Below are positions 1 through 12,549 of a DNA stretch of 64,000 bases, in pieces. Position 1 is the stretch's first letter; every line of letters starts with the position of its first letter. The notes under the pieces were generated by a model. That model saw nothing but the letters and a program-made list of their open reading frames with translations. It ran no database searches and was not told the DNA's origin. The translations under genes were made by a program, and so were the position numbers. The DNA comes from Umbilicaria muhlenbergii (lineage: Eukaryota > Ascomycota > Lecanoromycetes > Umbilicariales > Umbilicariaceae), in assembly GCA_000611775.1 (NCBI GenBank), contig KK106982.1, positions 6,740,727 through 6,804,726 on the forward strand. The letters run 5' to 3'.

Positions 1-2958
1 TGTTGAAGAATGACTGCTCTCAGAGAATGTTCATGAATTGCAGATTTTTCTAAGCTTCATCAACTTCTTCTGAAGGTTTATAAGAGATTATTCATGAATT
101 GCAGCATCACTGTTAAACCTCCTGAAAACAGGAAGAAATAAAAAGAAGATTAAGATTGTATTAAGTTCTTTTTCAACTCACTGAACTGCTCCTCATCAAG
201 ACATTGAAGGAAAGCAGAGCAGCTCAATCTCATTGCAGAGATTTAACACAGGCTATTCAGCATGCAGCTCACAAGTCAGAGGAGAGTTATAACAAGAAAA
301 CATCATACCTGTCTCTTTTTCACTTTCAAGAGTTGCATTAAAAGCATTTAATGCTCTGAAGGAGACCTTCATGAGTGCTTCATTACTACATTACTTCAAT
401 GAAAACAAACTCATGAGGGTTGAAATGGACGCCTCTGAATTCACAATTGATGAAATCTTGATGCAACACTTTGAGGTCAACAGTCAATTGCACTGATTAT
501 CAGTTACTTACTACAGCAAGAAGCTGCTAGATACTGAGACTTGATATGATACAGGTGAGCAAGAGCTCCTTGTCATCATGAAAGTCATGCATCATTGACA
601 GCACTACTGTCAGGGTGTCAGACATCAAATTGTTATACTGACTGATCATGCAAACCTTGTTTGGTTCATGACTACCTTAAACCTCACATGAAGGCAGCTC
701 AAATGAGCTGAGAAGCTTGCTGAATATGACTTCAAAGTCACATAATAAAAAGGCAAGAAGAACCCTGCTGATGACTTATTAAGACAGCCTGATTATGAAC
801 TGCTGAAGACTGTCAGTACCTCAACTGCTGCTGAAATAGTGTGACAGTCCTTCCACTTGAGAAGTGAGGATTATAAGTTAATACAGGAGAAATTATACAT
901 GCTTGCTGTGATGACACTGCAGTCAAGGGCAGTACAACAAGAGCTACAATAAGAGAATGTTGTACCTGTCACAATGAATACTACCAGTATGATGAACACT
1001 GAAGACGGTGGTCTCATCAGAACATCAGCAGTGCAGAATTTATCTGCTCAAGAAGAAGCAAGTCATGATGAATATATCAGTATGATGAATACTGAAGCTG
1101 ATGATATGATTGAAACATCAGCAGTTCATGACCTACATGCTCAAGAAGCAAGCCGTGACTGAATAAGAGAGCTTAAATATGCAGAGTCTCAGCAGCACTC
1201 AATCAAGGATAGTTCAATAAACACTGCAGTTATGAATGATGATGCAAGTCACATTCTTATTAATCTTTAAATTGAGGATAGTGCTTCTGCTGACACTGTT
1301 GAAGCGCTTCAACTCATGTCTACTCACTCACCAATAAGTGAGGAGATAACAGCTTATACAAGAATGTTTATCAAACAACTTAAACATGCAATTCATACTG
1401 AGCAGTCAAAAGACAGTTTGATATGATGAGTATGACAGAGATTAACTACCCCTCTCAAGGATAAAAACAACTTGACTGAGTTTAAGATGATAAATATGAA
1501 TATAAACATGAACCCTGAGATGATCATGACATCAGAGATGCAGCCAAATATGACATCTATATTGTCAAATATATGAAAATGTTGGCAAGAAATAAATGAT
1601 GTTGTACATTATGATGATAAGATTTACATTTCACAGAACCCTGCCCTCTGCAATGCAGTGATCAGTTGATTTCATGATGATGTTTTTGCAAGTCATTTCA
1701 GAAAGTCAAGAACTGCAGAATTAATGTGATGATCTTATGACTGACCTGATGCTGTCAGAGATGTACAACATTACTGTCATGACTGTGTTGAATGCCAAAA
1801 GGTGAAGTCAGCTCATCACAAATCATACAAGTTATTGAACTCATTATCAGTCCTGAAAGTGCCATGACATATGATGACAATGAACTTCATTATGAACCTG
1901 CCACTGAGCAGCACATATGAAAGTATGACATGAGATTCAATCCTCATCATAATTAATAAGTTGATTAAAATGGCTCATTATATTCCTGTACAGAAGACAA
2001 TGTCAGTTGCTGACTTCATTGAAGTGTTTATTCAGGACATTATCAAGCATCATGATGTGTCAGAAGTTTTAATCACAGACAGAGACAAGCTTTTTACATC
2101 TGAGCAATGAATCAACTTCTGCTTTCACATGTGATGCTGTCATAACATGTCAACAGCTTTTCACCCGCAAACTGATGATTAAACAGAGAGGCAGAATCAG
2201 TCTCTGAAGATGTATTTACACATATTCATTGATGAGCAGCAAGAGGACTGAGTCAAGCTTCTACTCTGCGCAGAGTTCTCATACAACAACTTCATACATG
2301 CTGCTACAGGAAAGAGCTCCTTTCAGCTTAACTTAAAATGAGATCCTCAGATGAGCCTAAGTAAGTCATTTATACAGCACTCACATGAACAAATAAGACT
2401 CTATACAGATGCACAGCAGCTTCAAGATCAAATTGCAACAGCTCAAGAGCAGCTATGACAAGTCAACAAGATGTATGTAAATTATTATAATCAGTGCAGA
2501 ACAGAGGTAACATTTAAAGAAGATGATTTAATACTGATCAATGAAAAGAATGTGTCAGTGAACAAGCAGATGAAGAAACTGCATTGAAAAAAGCTCAGCT
2601 CATTCATGATATGATGTGTGATAAATAAATCATAATATGAACTTGACCTCTCAGAGGATTGAAACATCTATAATGTATTCAACATTACTTTATTGAAGTC
2701 ATTTTGAGACACATGTCATGTGTCCTCTGCATTGGCAGGAAAAGACCTACTACTCAACTGAGATGATGAGTGAGAAGTTGAGGCAATTGTGAATAACTGC
2801 ATTCATGACAGCAGGCTTCAATACCTCATCAAATGAAAGCTGACAGATCAGGTGTGAGACAACACATGAGAGTCAACACACTTCATTCACAATGCAAAGG
2901 CAAAAATGTGAAAATTTCATGCTGACAACTCTGACAAACTGAAATTCAGGCAAGCTGT
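1..2958 (+). mobile_element. Decayed Ty3/gypsy chromovirus, 3' part of pol
   Basis: Remnant of an LTR retrotransposon read on the plus strand, entering from outside the window. An RNase H region lies near 450-800, with a TDAS-like start, a TDHAN motif and an NPAD motif. The integrase core lies near 1,720-2,350, with TDRD, a FHPQT motif and TERQNQ. Near 2,764-2,880 there is a chromodomain-like stretch (EVEAIVN, then LQYLIK) followed by a short tail. The order RNase H, integrase, chromodomain is that of Ty3/gypsy chromoviruses. All frames are interrupted by TGA at positions where Trp or Arg is expected, and CpG is almost absent, so it cannot encode protein. No LTR was recognised. Confidence 0.85.
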
Positions 2959-2960
2959 AT

Positions 2961-3121
2961 GATGTGACTCTTCAAGATTGATTGAGAAGCTGTCACAAAA
3001 GTCATGAGCCTTAAGATGTGACTCTTCAAGATTGATTGAGAAGCTGTCACAAAAGTCATGAGCTTTAAAATGTAACTCTTCAAGGTTGATTGAGAAGCTG
3101 TTGCAATAGTCAGGAGTCTTA
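2961..3121 (+). repeat. 54-bp tandem repeat, 3 copies
   Basis: Three head-to-tail copies start near 2,961, 3,015 and 3,069 with a period of 54 bp (18 codons). The first two are nearly identical and the third has diverged. They lie just after the chromodomain-like part of the gypsy remnant. In that frame they encode an 18-residue repeat containing SSRLIEKLSQKS with a TGA between units, so they may be a repeated C-terminal extension of the old polyprotein. Confidence 0.8.
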
Positions 3122-3442
3122 AGAATTGAAAACTTTATCAACTTTATTAACCTGATCTTCTATGATGAAGCCTGTGCTTTACAACAAGTATGACAGAGGC
3201 TATGATGCTATGATGTTATAATGAGATCTTTAATAAGATTACTGCATGAACTACATTATCACAGACGTGTCACATTGCAGAGAACACTTCAGTGCAGAAG
3301 CATTTCATTTCAGGTTTGAAGATCAAAATGAACCTGAGATCAACATCTTGCACTCAATTTCTCATCAGCATCATGTCAAATCATTCTCATTTATCTACTT
3401 GTCTTCTGCTGTCTTAAACTCTTCTTCATTACTGTTTGATGA
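3122..3442. other. CpG-poor decayed sequence, no gene
   Basis: TCA/TGA-rich sequence like the rest of the block. It appears to continue on the far side of the TIR element, from 4,777. An open frame at 3,246-3,563 runs from here into the G-rich end of that element and is not a gene. Confidence 0.5.
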
Positions 3443-4770
3443 ATACGCTGCACCATGGGTTGGGTTTTACCCAGTGGGTTTGGGTTTGGGTTGGGTTTGG
3501 GTTGGGTTTTGGGGTGGGTTATACATGTTGAAACACAACACAGAAAAAACACAACCCATTTAACCCAAACCCAGAAAATTCTGGGTTAACCCAGTACATA
3601 CAAATAGTTATGATAGTCTTTATGGTAGTCAAAAAAGTCAGTTCAAAAGGCGCCTTCTCAAGTCATTTTCAAGGTCATGTTTTGAGGCCGTCATCAAAGC
3701 CATTTTGGAAGCCGTTTTGGAAGCCGTTTTNNNNNNNNNNNNNNNNNNNNNNNNNNNNNNNNNNNNNNNNNNNNNNNNNNNNNNNNNNNNNNNNNNNNNN
3801 NNNNNNNNNNNNNNNNNNNNNNNNNNNNNNNNNNNNNNNNNNNNNNNNNNNNNNNNNNNNNNNNNNNNNNNNNNNNNNNNNNNNNNNNNNNNNNNNNNNN
3901 NNNNNNNNNNNNNNNNNNNNNNNNNNNNNNNNNNNNNNNNNNNNNNNNNNNNNNNNNNNNNNNNNNNNNNNNNNNNNNNNNNNNNNNNNNNNNNNNNNNN
4001 NNNNNNNNNNNNNNNNNNNNNNNNNNNNNNNNNNNNNNNNNNNNNNNNNNNNNNNNNNNNNNNNNNNNNNNNNNNNNNNNNNNNNNNNNNNNNNNNNNNN
4101 NNNNNNNNNNNNNNNNNNNNNNNNNNNNNNNNNNNNNNNNNNNNNNNNNNNNNNNNNNNNNNNNNNNNNNNNNNNNNNNNNNNNNNNNNNNNNNNNNNNN
4201 NNNNNNNNNNNNNNNNNNNNNNNNNNNNNNNNNNNNNNNNNNNNNNNNNNNNNNNNNNNNNNNNNNNNNNNNNNNNNNNNNNNNNNNNNNNNNNNNNNNN
4301 NNNNNNNNNNNNNNNNNNNNNNNNNNNNNNNNNNNNNNNNNNNNNNNNNNNNNNNNNNNNNNNNNNNNNNNNNNNNNNNNNNNNNNNNNNNNNNNNNNNN
4401 NNNNNNNNNNNNNNNNNNNNNNNNNNNNNNNNNNNNNNNNNNGTTGAAGCCGTTTTGGAAGCTGTTTTTTGAGGCCGTTTTTAGGCCGTTTTGGAAGCCG
4501 TTTTTTGAGGCTGTCGTCGAAGCCGTTTTGGAAGCCGTTTTTCAAGGCCGTTTTTCAAGGCTGTTTTGGAAGCCGTTTTGGAAGCTGCTTTGAAAGCTGT
4601 TTGAATGAGTCATATACGTGAACTTGAACTGGGTTAACCCAGTGAAAAACCCAACCCAAACCCAAAAAAACCCAACCCAGTGTGACCCAACCCAAAAAAA
4701 ACCCAACCCAGTCTGGGTTGGGTCACAATAGTCAAAACCCAACCCAAACCCAACCCATGGTGCAGCGTAT
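3443..4770. mobile_element. TIR element with G-rich subterminal repeats
   Basis: The ends are inverted copies beginning ATACGCTGCACCATGGGTT and are flanked by TGATGA on both sides (3,437-3,442 and 4,771-4,776), a possible 6-bp target duplication. The flank itself is TGA-rich, so chance is possible. Inside each end are long runs of GGGTTT/GGGTT on one strand (CCCAA on the other). The centre is a tandem array of a short motif built on GCCGTTTTGGAA, interrupted by an assembly gap. Unlike its surroundings the element keeps CpG, so it probably inserted after the host sequence decayed. No transposase is visible; it is either non-autonomous or the coding part is in the gap. Confidence 0.7.
3731..4442. 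other. Assembly gap (712 N)
   Basis: A run of N inside the tandem array of the TIR element. Both edges are the same GCCGTTTTGGAA-type repeat, so the gap is probably a collapsed or unresolved array and its length may not be real. Open frames spanning it are artefacts. Confidence 0.98.
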
Positions 4771-4776
4771 TGATGA

Positions 4777-6204
4777 AGCCTCTGATCTCATCTCCTCAAC
4801 GCAGCGCTGCTCACAGAGTTTGATATACTCTTGATGATGATGAGATTGATGAGTGTTGAGGACATGAAGAGCATGAGCAGTGCCTTTCAGCAAGACAGCA
4901 AGAGCTTGAATGAGCTTCTCAGGATTACTGAATTAACATTAATCACCTCATTATGAATGCCGTGAGACTCACGTTGAGGAGCAGCTGCAGGGGGCGTGAA
5001 GAGTGCTGATAATGACTGATAAAAAGCAGCAGTGTGAGGATCTGATGATCAGTTGTTGAACACTATGACTAGTTAGCAATGCAAAAGTACGACATAAAGT
5101 ACAACAAAAGTATGACATAAAGTATGACACTTTGTCATACTAAACAAAACAAAAGAGGATTAAGAAAGACAGACTTATGATGTGCTGTCACCCCTCTGAT
5201 CACCATAAACACGTGTCAGGACAACAACATCAGAGCTCTCAGAGTCAAGAGTAATGATGATCAGAGGCTCTGCTGTGCATTGCTCATGAGAATTGCAGAG
5301 AGATATGCAACACGTGCAGGCTCTCCTGTCTGACATAAAGTAGTGATCAACTCTGACTCTTATACAAAAGTCACAGTGAGCAGTACCTGACAACATGTGA
5401 CTGAGGTTCTCTTAAATCACACGCTCATGATGATGAGCCTGCTGCACATGAGCTGGCAGTGAGGTATCATCATGACATCACACAGAGCAGGAACTGCTGT
5501 TGAAGACATCACTTAAAGATAAACACCTGACCCTCTTCAGGTGCTGAATAGTCAGTTTTATCACTCTGTTTCCCTGTCTCTTTCTGAAGGTGTTAATCAT
5601 CACAGTTTCATTCACTGACTCTGACTCAGAGCTCTCCTCATCACACTGAGCCTGAAGCTCAATGAGCTTCCCTGGTGAAGATGAGTCTTCATCATTGTTC
5701 ACAGCCATGAGTTCAAGAGTTTGAGTATTGATTGCTTATATACCATGTTAGCATCCATATGAGGTATGACAGGAAATATGACATTGCAAATGAGAGCATG
5801 AGCTGCAAGCTTCATGACACTCCCTTCATGAGGTGAACACCTCAGCAATGAGGGATGATGTCATGAAGTCATCAAGTCACTCAATGAGCTGTGAAAAAGT
5901 CATGAGATGTACAACAACATGTCATAAGACAAATGACTAAACAAATGATGAAGAATAAGCACAAAGGGAAGGGTGTTTTAAACTTACAATAAACATGATC
6001 TTGATGTTTATGTTATGAAGAAGAACTTACTGTCAGGTGTGATATCATCACAATTAAGTGAGAACACATGATCAGCTTTACTTTAATGCAGTCTCATGTG
6101 ACCACCCTACAACCTCAACTGTTATGACATCATAATGAGGTTTATGAGCATTCAGTTGGCCCCGGGGACGGCGTCATGAGAAGGGGAATGCTGTGTCAGG
6201 GCCA
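4777..6204. other. Decayed sequence with short GTATGACA motifs
   Basis: CpG-poor sequence with no recognisable gene. Near 5,085-5,140 there is a cluster of short related words (GTACGACATAAAG, GTATGACATAAAG, GTATGACAC). Similar words recur at 6,205-6,270 and 17,230-17,290, as in subterminal repeats of a larger unknown element. Minus-strand open frames at 5,175-5,396 and 5,478-5,708 resemble nothing I know. Confidence 0.4.
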
Positions 6205-6490
6205 TCATATAATAGTACAACAATATAACAAGTACAACACTATAGTATGACACTATAGTATGACATTATATAGACATGATGACTCAGCGCTTAGCGCCTT
6301 GACATCAAGTAAAACTCTTCATAAGGAGGTTCAGAAACCTGCTTCCTCAGTGATCAGTTTTGACCACTGAATAAAAGATGTATAATCACTGCATTGACCT
6401 TATCATGACTTTTGCCTATGACACCCCGTTCAAACACCACTATGATGACCGTCATACACTCAGCCCCTTACATGAAGATGTACTGAATTC
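6205..6490 (+). repeat. Dispersed direct repeat, copy 1
   Basis: Opens with GTATGACACTATA words, then a tract beginning GACATCAAGTAAAACTCTTC and ending in a stretch matching CACTCAGCCCCT. The same order of blocks recurs at about 17,225-17,490 in the same orientation, diverged mainly by C/T and G/A changes. The two copies may mark related ends of an older, larger element. Confidence 0.6.
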
Positions 6491-8037
6491 ACTTCATCAT
6501 GATGATTATGATACTTCTTGTCTGACAACGCCTGCTCAAGTTGTATGCGCATATCAGTAGTGATCTGCAGGATGATTCAGCATGATCAGTCATTTTTCTG
6601 ATGAAACTGATGATATATCATGATCTGACAGAGGAATCATGAATCACCTGCACTGCACTCATTCTCTTTTATATATCAGAGGCTATAACAACATTCTGAT
6701 AGAATCATTAGGTGTGAACAACAAAGATGTGATCTCAAAATGCACAAATCATACATAATATCCTCATTCTCAATGAATTGCTGTGTGAGTAGACTTGATT
6801 AAAAATCACTTTATGTATGCTGATCATCATGTGTCCTGAGGCCATAAATTGGCAGAAGGTCAAGAAAGGTGATGAAGACTTTATGTGATGCTAAAAGTGT
6901 CTGCAGAGCCAGTTGTGATATGTGAAATGAGCCTCAAGTAAATTGCTGTGAAATCAAGCTGAAAAATCTCAGGCGTGCATTCCTCTTAAAACATAATTAA
7001 GTTCATTAGAAACAGTTTCTGACGGAGCTTCAGTTGATCTGAATATTTACATGAGTTTAGGTCTGTACCTTAAATTCTGAGTTCATGTTATACCTGAATA
7101 TGCAAGTCAAGAGCGTTGATATCCTCTGAACAGTGAGTTTCAACCTTTAAACCTAGTCAGCAATATATTTTAAAGGTGAAGCACAAATGCCTACAGATCT
7201 TCATTTGCTGATAGTGACTGAAACACATTCAACCTATTCTCATGACTAGAAAATAAGCGCCAGGAATCTTTCACAAGGCAATGATGATATCATTTCACAT
7301 CCTCATGAATCAAGGCAAGTAAGTCATATTTTAATGAGTTGATATCATGCCTTGTCATTGTCAAGCAGTGATATTATTTAAATATGAAGTATGACACCCT
7401 CATCATCATTTGCAAGGTTAAGGTACTTGTACAATTAGAGCATTCTGCTGCAGCACTTACCTTATGTGGTCAGCAGGCTTAAATGAACATGACTGAGTTC
7501 ATGTCACAGCATGTATTACAACTTGCATTGTAAGGATATAACATCAGGTCATTCAGGCAGGCTTGATCACTGCACTCAATCTTCTGTAGACAGCATCTGA
7601 CTTAGCAAGGCCTCACACCTGACTTTGACTCAGCCTCACAGCTCAGCCTCACCTCATGCTTGTTATAAAACTTAACCTGTCATCATCATCAGTCTCATAT
7701 CACACCCTACAATATCAACTGCCGCGTCTCATGGTATAGCTCACATGAAGACTCAAGCTTTGAGGATGAAGTACTGCAACAAAGCAACATTGTCTGCGCT
7801 GCTGATCAAGCTTTTCAGGATGAACTTCTCAGTAGAGGTATATGAATTGATGACAGGACATAACATTAAATCAGGTTAAGTAAGCAACAAGATCAGAAAG
7901 AGTTCTTTTTACTCATCATCTCCTGTAAATTGACTGATGTGCATCAGCTCTGTCTTCAGCTCTAGTGACTGAGAGTACTTATCACTGACATATAATAGGA
8001 TGAGATCTTGAGGCTTCAAGCAAGATCAAGTTAAGCA
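6491..8037. other. Decayed sequence, nothing recognised
   Basis: TCA/TGA-rich, CpG-poor sequence. I found no open frame above background, no conserved domain and no clear repeat boundary. Confidence 0.5.
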
Positions 8038-8046
8038 GTCATGCTG

Positions 8047-8751
8047 CAGCTTGTCTCAAGACACCTTTCATCACTTATTAAAATTAAAGCAGTTTCAGTT
8101 AACTGATGTCTTCATGTCAGGGTGAGTCAGCCTGCTTACATACTAAATTACTAGTGAAAACTTAAACTTCACTAGGCAGGAGCAGACATAGTGATGATGA
8201 TGTTTATATGTAAAACAAGTGTAATTTCTATCTAAGTAATAGTAGAAGAGTTCAATGAAGGCCTCTGACTTTTATATGAAAAACCTCAATTTTCCTGCAA
8301 TACTCATATGCCTGCTTTTTCACCCCTGAAACCGCCTGAAGATTCCACTTTTTCACAGCTTGATTAAATCAGGTATAAGTGAGAGCCTTGTAAGAACCCC
8401 TTCACGCAGTTGACAAAATAAATGTGACATCAAGAATAGCGCTTTGATTATAAAAACTGCCACTCTCTGAGAAAAGTTATTCAACTTTCAGAAATTCATG
8501 AAATAAATATCTTGCATCTATAGTATCTATTTCTCAAGTTATAAGTTTGTAAGTTCACTTGTCATTGCCTGAACATTATTGTGAACTTGTAGGTCTATTC
8601 AATATGTTTGTTAATTTACTCAGGTGGTGTAGCATTTATTTTTTCAATCATGTGCTCTGTATATCAAAATTTAATGAGCCTTGCAAGGCCCTCACTGATC
8701 ACAAATTTGATTAATTTTAATAGGTGGTGAAAGGTGTCCTGAGACAAGCTG
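8047..8751 (-). mobile_element. Mutated Mutator-like MITE (same family as 34.2 kb)
   Basis: Aligns end to end, in reverse orientation, with the intact element at 34,169-34,624, including both 41-bp terminal inverted repeats. It carries about 255 extra bases (near 8,401-8,655) that the intact copy lacks. The 9-bp flanks are gtcaTGctg (8,038-8,046) and gtcaCActg (8,752-8,760). These are what a single duplication of gtcaCGctg would give after C-to-T on one strand at one end and on the other strand at the other. A 9-bp duplication fits the Mutator superfamily. Differences from the intact copy are nearly all C-to-T or G-to-A, mostly at CpG or CpC. Confidence 0.9.
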
Positions 8752-8760
8752 GTCACACTG

Positions 8761-11620
8761 TAACAATGAAGGTCATCATAGATCATATCAATGAGTTACA
8801 TGTGAGTATTCTTAACATTCAACAGATGAATTATGACCTTCAGTCATTCATGTCACAGGATGCTTTACATCATCTTTTAATCTTACTGATGATGTTGTTC
8901 ATGTTTAAAAGCAGTGGCTTGAATGTGACCTGACTCAATGAGCTTGCGCAGAGTGTTCATCAAGGAGCATGAAAAGTATTTGTGATTCTGATCATCTTGA
9001 AGCAAATTCAGCGTACACCTGATTTCATTGTTCAGGATCAGTTTCAGGATATTAATCATCAATTATCATTTGATTTAAATGAGCTCAAGAGAACAATCCC
9101 TCAGAGATTCATCATGAAGAAGTTTTACAATCAGCAGTGATAATTCCTGATCTCAGTCTTCTTGAAGAAGTTGTTGTCACATGAACTCATGACACAAGCC
9201 CCTCTGCTGATCACTGAGAGAGTTAAGATCAGTAGCAGTAGCTTTAAAACAGCTTATAAGATTAAAATTCATCCCTCTCATCACAAGTTCAGTGTGAGCA
9301 TGAAAGAATGTGTATGCTTTTCTTCTGATCAAGTGTGAATGTTACTAAGGTGATAATAATTTATTCAGAAGAGTTTCAGCGCGGCTAAGGGAATTCACAA
9401 AGATTATGAAAGTGAAGCTTATAATTTATTCATTTTAAGTCATTTAAAACACCTGCACATCATTGAGCTGCTCAGTGTTTTCACTCATCATGATCAGCAT
9501 CACCTGATTTTTTCATGAGTGCTTGATGATGATCTCACAACACTTCTGCAGGGCTCAGTGTCAGAGTTTTAATCACATGAAGAGTGAATGATTGCTTTAT
9601 GTCACCTCACGTCAGTGATTGAACAGGTGCATAACTTTACAGCTGAGTTAATATTAAATCTTCAATTAATCAAATGTCATCATGATCTGAAGTCATGAAA
9701 TATTTTAATAAAGAGCACAACCTTAATGTTGACTGACTTTGAACTTTTCAGATTTCAAGACTTATTTAAATCATCTGCAACATGTCACAGGATCAGCCAG
9801 GGGGACTATTTAGCATTGAAATGTGAAAAATTGAAGAATAAGTTTGTGAAGGAAATCATTCATCACTTAAGTGATATCTGATCCTTTGATTGCATCATCA
9901 TGAAGATTCTCTCATACATGCTCAAGAGCACAGATGATGTTGAGGAGTTTAAAAAGTGATGATGATATCATCTGCACAATTACTTGTTCTTCTACTTTCA
10001 TCAGAGCTTGAGTGCACTCAACTTGAGCACAGCTGATTGACTATTGCGCCTGAAGAAGGAATCACAGGTGATAATATTAATACTTTTACTGCTGATCTGA
10101 CAGATGCTGTCAATGAAACCTGCTCAGTGACTGAAAACAGCAGAGGTTCAGGCGCGCCTACAATTTATAATTATACATTTAATCATGAAAGAGATCACCT
10201 GTCAGTATGAAGCAGCCTGTGAGCAAAACCTTTCAATGAGCACCTGAATTAAATGATGAAGATTTAAGAGCTGAAGTCATGCCTGTGAGATCACATGTGC
10301 TGTTGAGGCGCCTGATGCAGCCCTGATAAAGGAATTTAATCACAAGTTTCAGGTCACCTTGAACATCCTTTATTACATTCAGGAGCAGCTGAAGATGATC
10401 ATGTTAACATATCAGAAGATGCAGGAATGAGCATTCTTTTTACTTCATTACTTTAATAACTGCTTCACTGAGCTGCTGCCACCTATTGCACAGAAGGAGA
10501 TGCAAGATGAGTTAAAACATCACATTTTAAATATCTCAGACACTGAGCGCATGAGAGATGTCAGACAGACATTGCATGCACAAAACTTGAGAGAAAAGAT
10601 GATCAAATTAATGATGATCAAGTGAATGAGCATTCTGATGAAGCAGCATTTATCTATGATGCACTTGAGACTGCAGATTCATTCAGAGAGAGTTCAGCCT
10701 GCTTAAAAGCCTGTCAAGCTTCAATCCTGAGAGATCATGATGATTGACAGGACTGAAGATGACGTGTTTATCCTCATTGAATGAGTGCAGCACAAGTCAC
10801 ATGTGATGAAAGAGATTGACTGTAAGTGCTTTTTAAATATTGATGCTCTCATAGCTCTGCTCAGCCTGAAGAATAAATCTGAAGAGTTTCATGTCCTTCA
10901 TTGCTTCACATACTTTCATGATCAGAACAAAAATTGATATGAGATGATATTTGAACTCTCAGCTGCATCTGTGATCAGAGAGTCATTAAAGCTGATATCA
11001 TTTACTGTCATATTCACAACACAGGGCATGAGGAGATCATGATCAACATTGAGAGACAAGTTTAAACTGATGCACGCCTTCACTGCCTCAATCACTGAGT
11101 TTCACAAAGTAAAATGACTGAACAAAAACATCTCATTCTCAAATATCATCTTCTTCTCACCACAAGGATCATCCTCTGAGAAGCATATTTTAAAGTTGTA
11201 TGTAATCAGATTCAATCATAGCTAACTGATGTTTGAGAGAACTGACAGACCTTATGACATTAAGTTTAAGAATTATTAACATTCAAAGTACCTTAAAAAT
11301 GAGTTATGATTTAATTTCAAGTTCAATTACTACAGTCTCAGCTTGATGTTGCTTGAGATTAAGTATTGAGCATCACTTCATGAGATGACACAGTGTTGGC
11401 GTGGTTCATCTGAAGAAGAATTTCGTGACTGACTTTTAAAGAAAAGAGTGCCACAATTGAAAGAAATGATGAGTGATACGTATTTTAAAGCAGTGAATGT
11501 GTGTTTGAGAAGTGACTTTGAGGCTAATGATGAAAGTGAGGATGAAGTTGATGATACTACAATGTTGCATCTTGAGTTTGAAAAGTTAGTCATGGCACAG
11601 CTTGCCAAGTGTTCAACTTA
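8761..11620 (+). pseudogene. Broken gene, kinase-like C-terminal region
   Basis: Coding-like sequence on the plus strand with many TGA stops and frame breaks. Around 10,860-11,600 the fragments read EEFHVLHC, a FELSAAS segment, DKFKLMHAF, KNISFSNIIFF, RFNHS, YYSLSLMLLEIKY and a C-terminal acidic tail. This order is typical of the degenerate protein-kinase-like domain found in fungal incompatibility-type proteins with HeLo-like N-termini (my recollection of that family, not a search). The upstream part (8,761-10,800) is too damaged to assign. It is not a functional gene. Family assignment is moderate. Confidence 0.45.
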
Positions 11621-12549
11621 ATTAATTGAGATATCAATTGAAATGTTTGTCTCTGTGAAGCAAGAGTCTTGACAATTTAAGCTTTAATAGCTAAATGACA
11701 TAAGGTAAGACTCTGATTTCACATATTATTAGAAATTTGATTTACCTCCTTAATAGACGCATCCTAACTCAGTTGTGCAGAATTGTGCAGTGTTTCATCA
11801 ATTCTCTTTTCTCAGTCAGCTCAGCCTCTACTAAAGCTTAAGTGTTGCACAGTTGCGCTTTAAGTGAAATCAGGTAATTTTTTTCCTAACTGCTCAACTG
11901 TCATGCTCATTTTTGTCTCATGTGTCTCTAGTCTGATAATTAAGTGATGAGATGATTGCCCTAAGTGAATGTTCACAATCAAGTTTGATTATAATATTCA
12001 ATTGTGATGATTCTGATATAAATGTAACATTAAAAGAAGGCGGCCTGCCTTCAGTACATGCTGAGGATTACACAAGTGATTTCTGAGGAATTGATTTCAT
12101 GATGAGAGGTAATTTTATAATAGGAAGTAAGATGAGCATCTGAGTTGTGAAATTATATTGTAACACTACGTGGCATTGAATCACACTCTTCAATGATTGT
12201 CATGCAAAATGCAATAAGCTGCACTTGTTACAATAAAACGTCTAGAGCGTGAATTCTCACACACAACTTAAGTGTAAATATGTGTATGCATGAATTAAAC
12301 ATACAAGGATCAGGTGCTGTTCAATTCACACAGAGTGAAAAGACACAGCTTCTCTATGTATGTGTTATCATGACTAACTGTCTTTTTTCAAGCCTTCACC
12401 TTTTGAAACTGAATATTCTAGATCTTGATATATTAGTGATAAGTTTATACACTTTCACTATTATCAAGGTCAAAATGGCTGCCATTACACTCATAGAAGT
12501 CTCAACATCTCAGACTCATTCATTGTACAATTACATCAATTTGTGATGT
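11621..12549. other. Decayed sequence, nothing recognised
   Basis: CpG-poor stretch between two broken genes. An open frame at 12,280-12,546 has no visible domain and is within the chance length for this composition. Confidence 0.4.

Noticed and set aside
2961-3121. Minus-strand protein of 18-residue repeats
   Set aside because: The repeat also fits the plus-strand tail of the gypsy remnant; the minus frame is probably its shadow.
3610-4593. Long open frames on both strands around 3.6-4.6 kb
   Set aside because: They exist only because the 712-base N gap is read as open; the flanks are simple repeats.
3460-4760. GGGTTT/GGGTT tracts as telomere or internal telomeric repeat
   Set aside because: The unit is irregular, lacks TTAGGG, occurs on both strands facing inward and is bounded by inverted repeats, so a TIR element explains it better.
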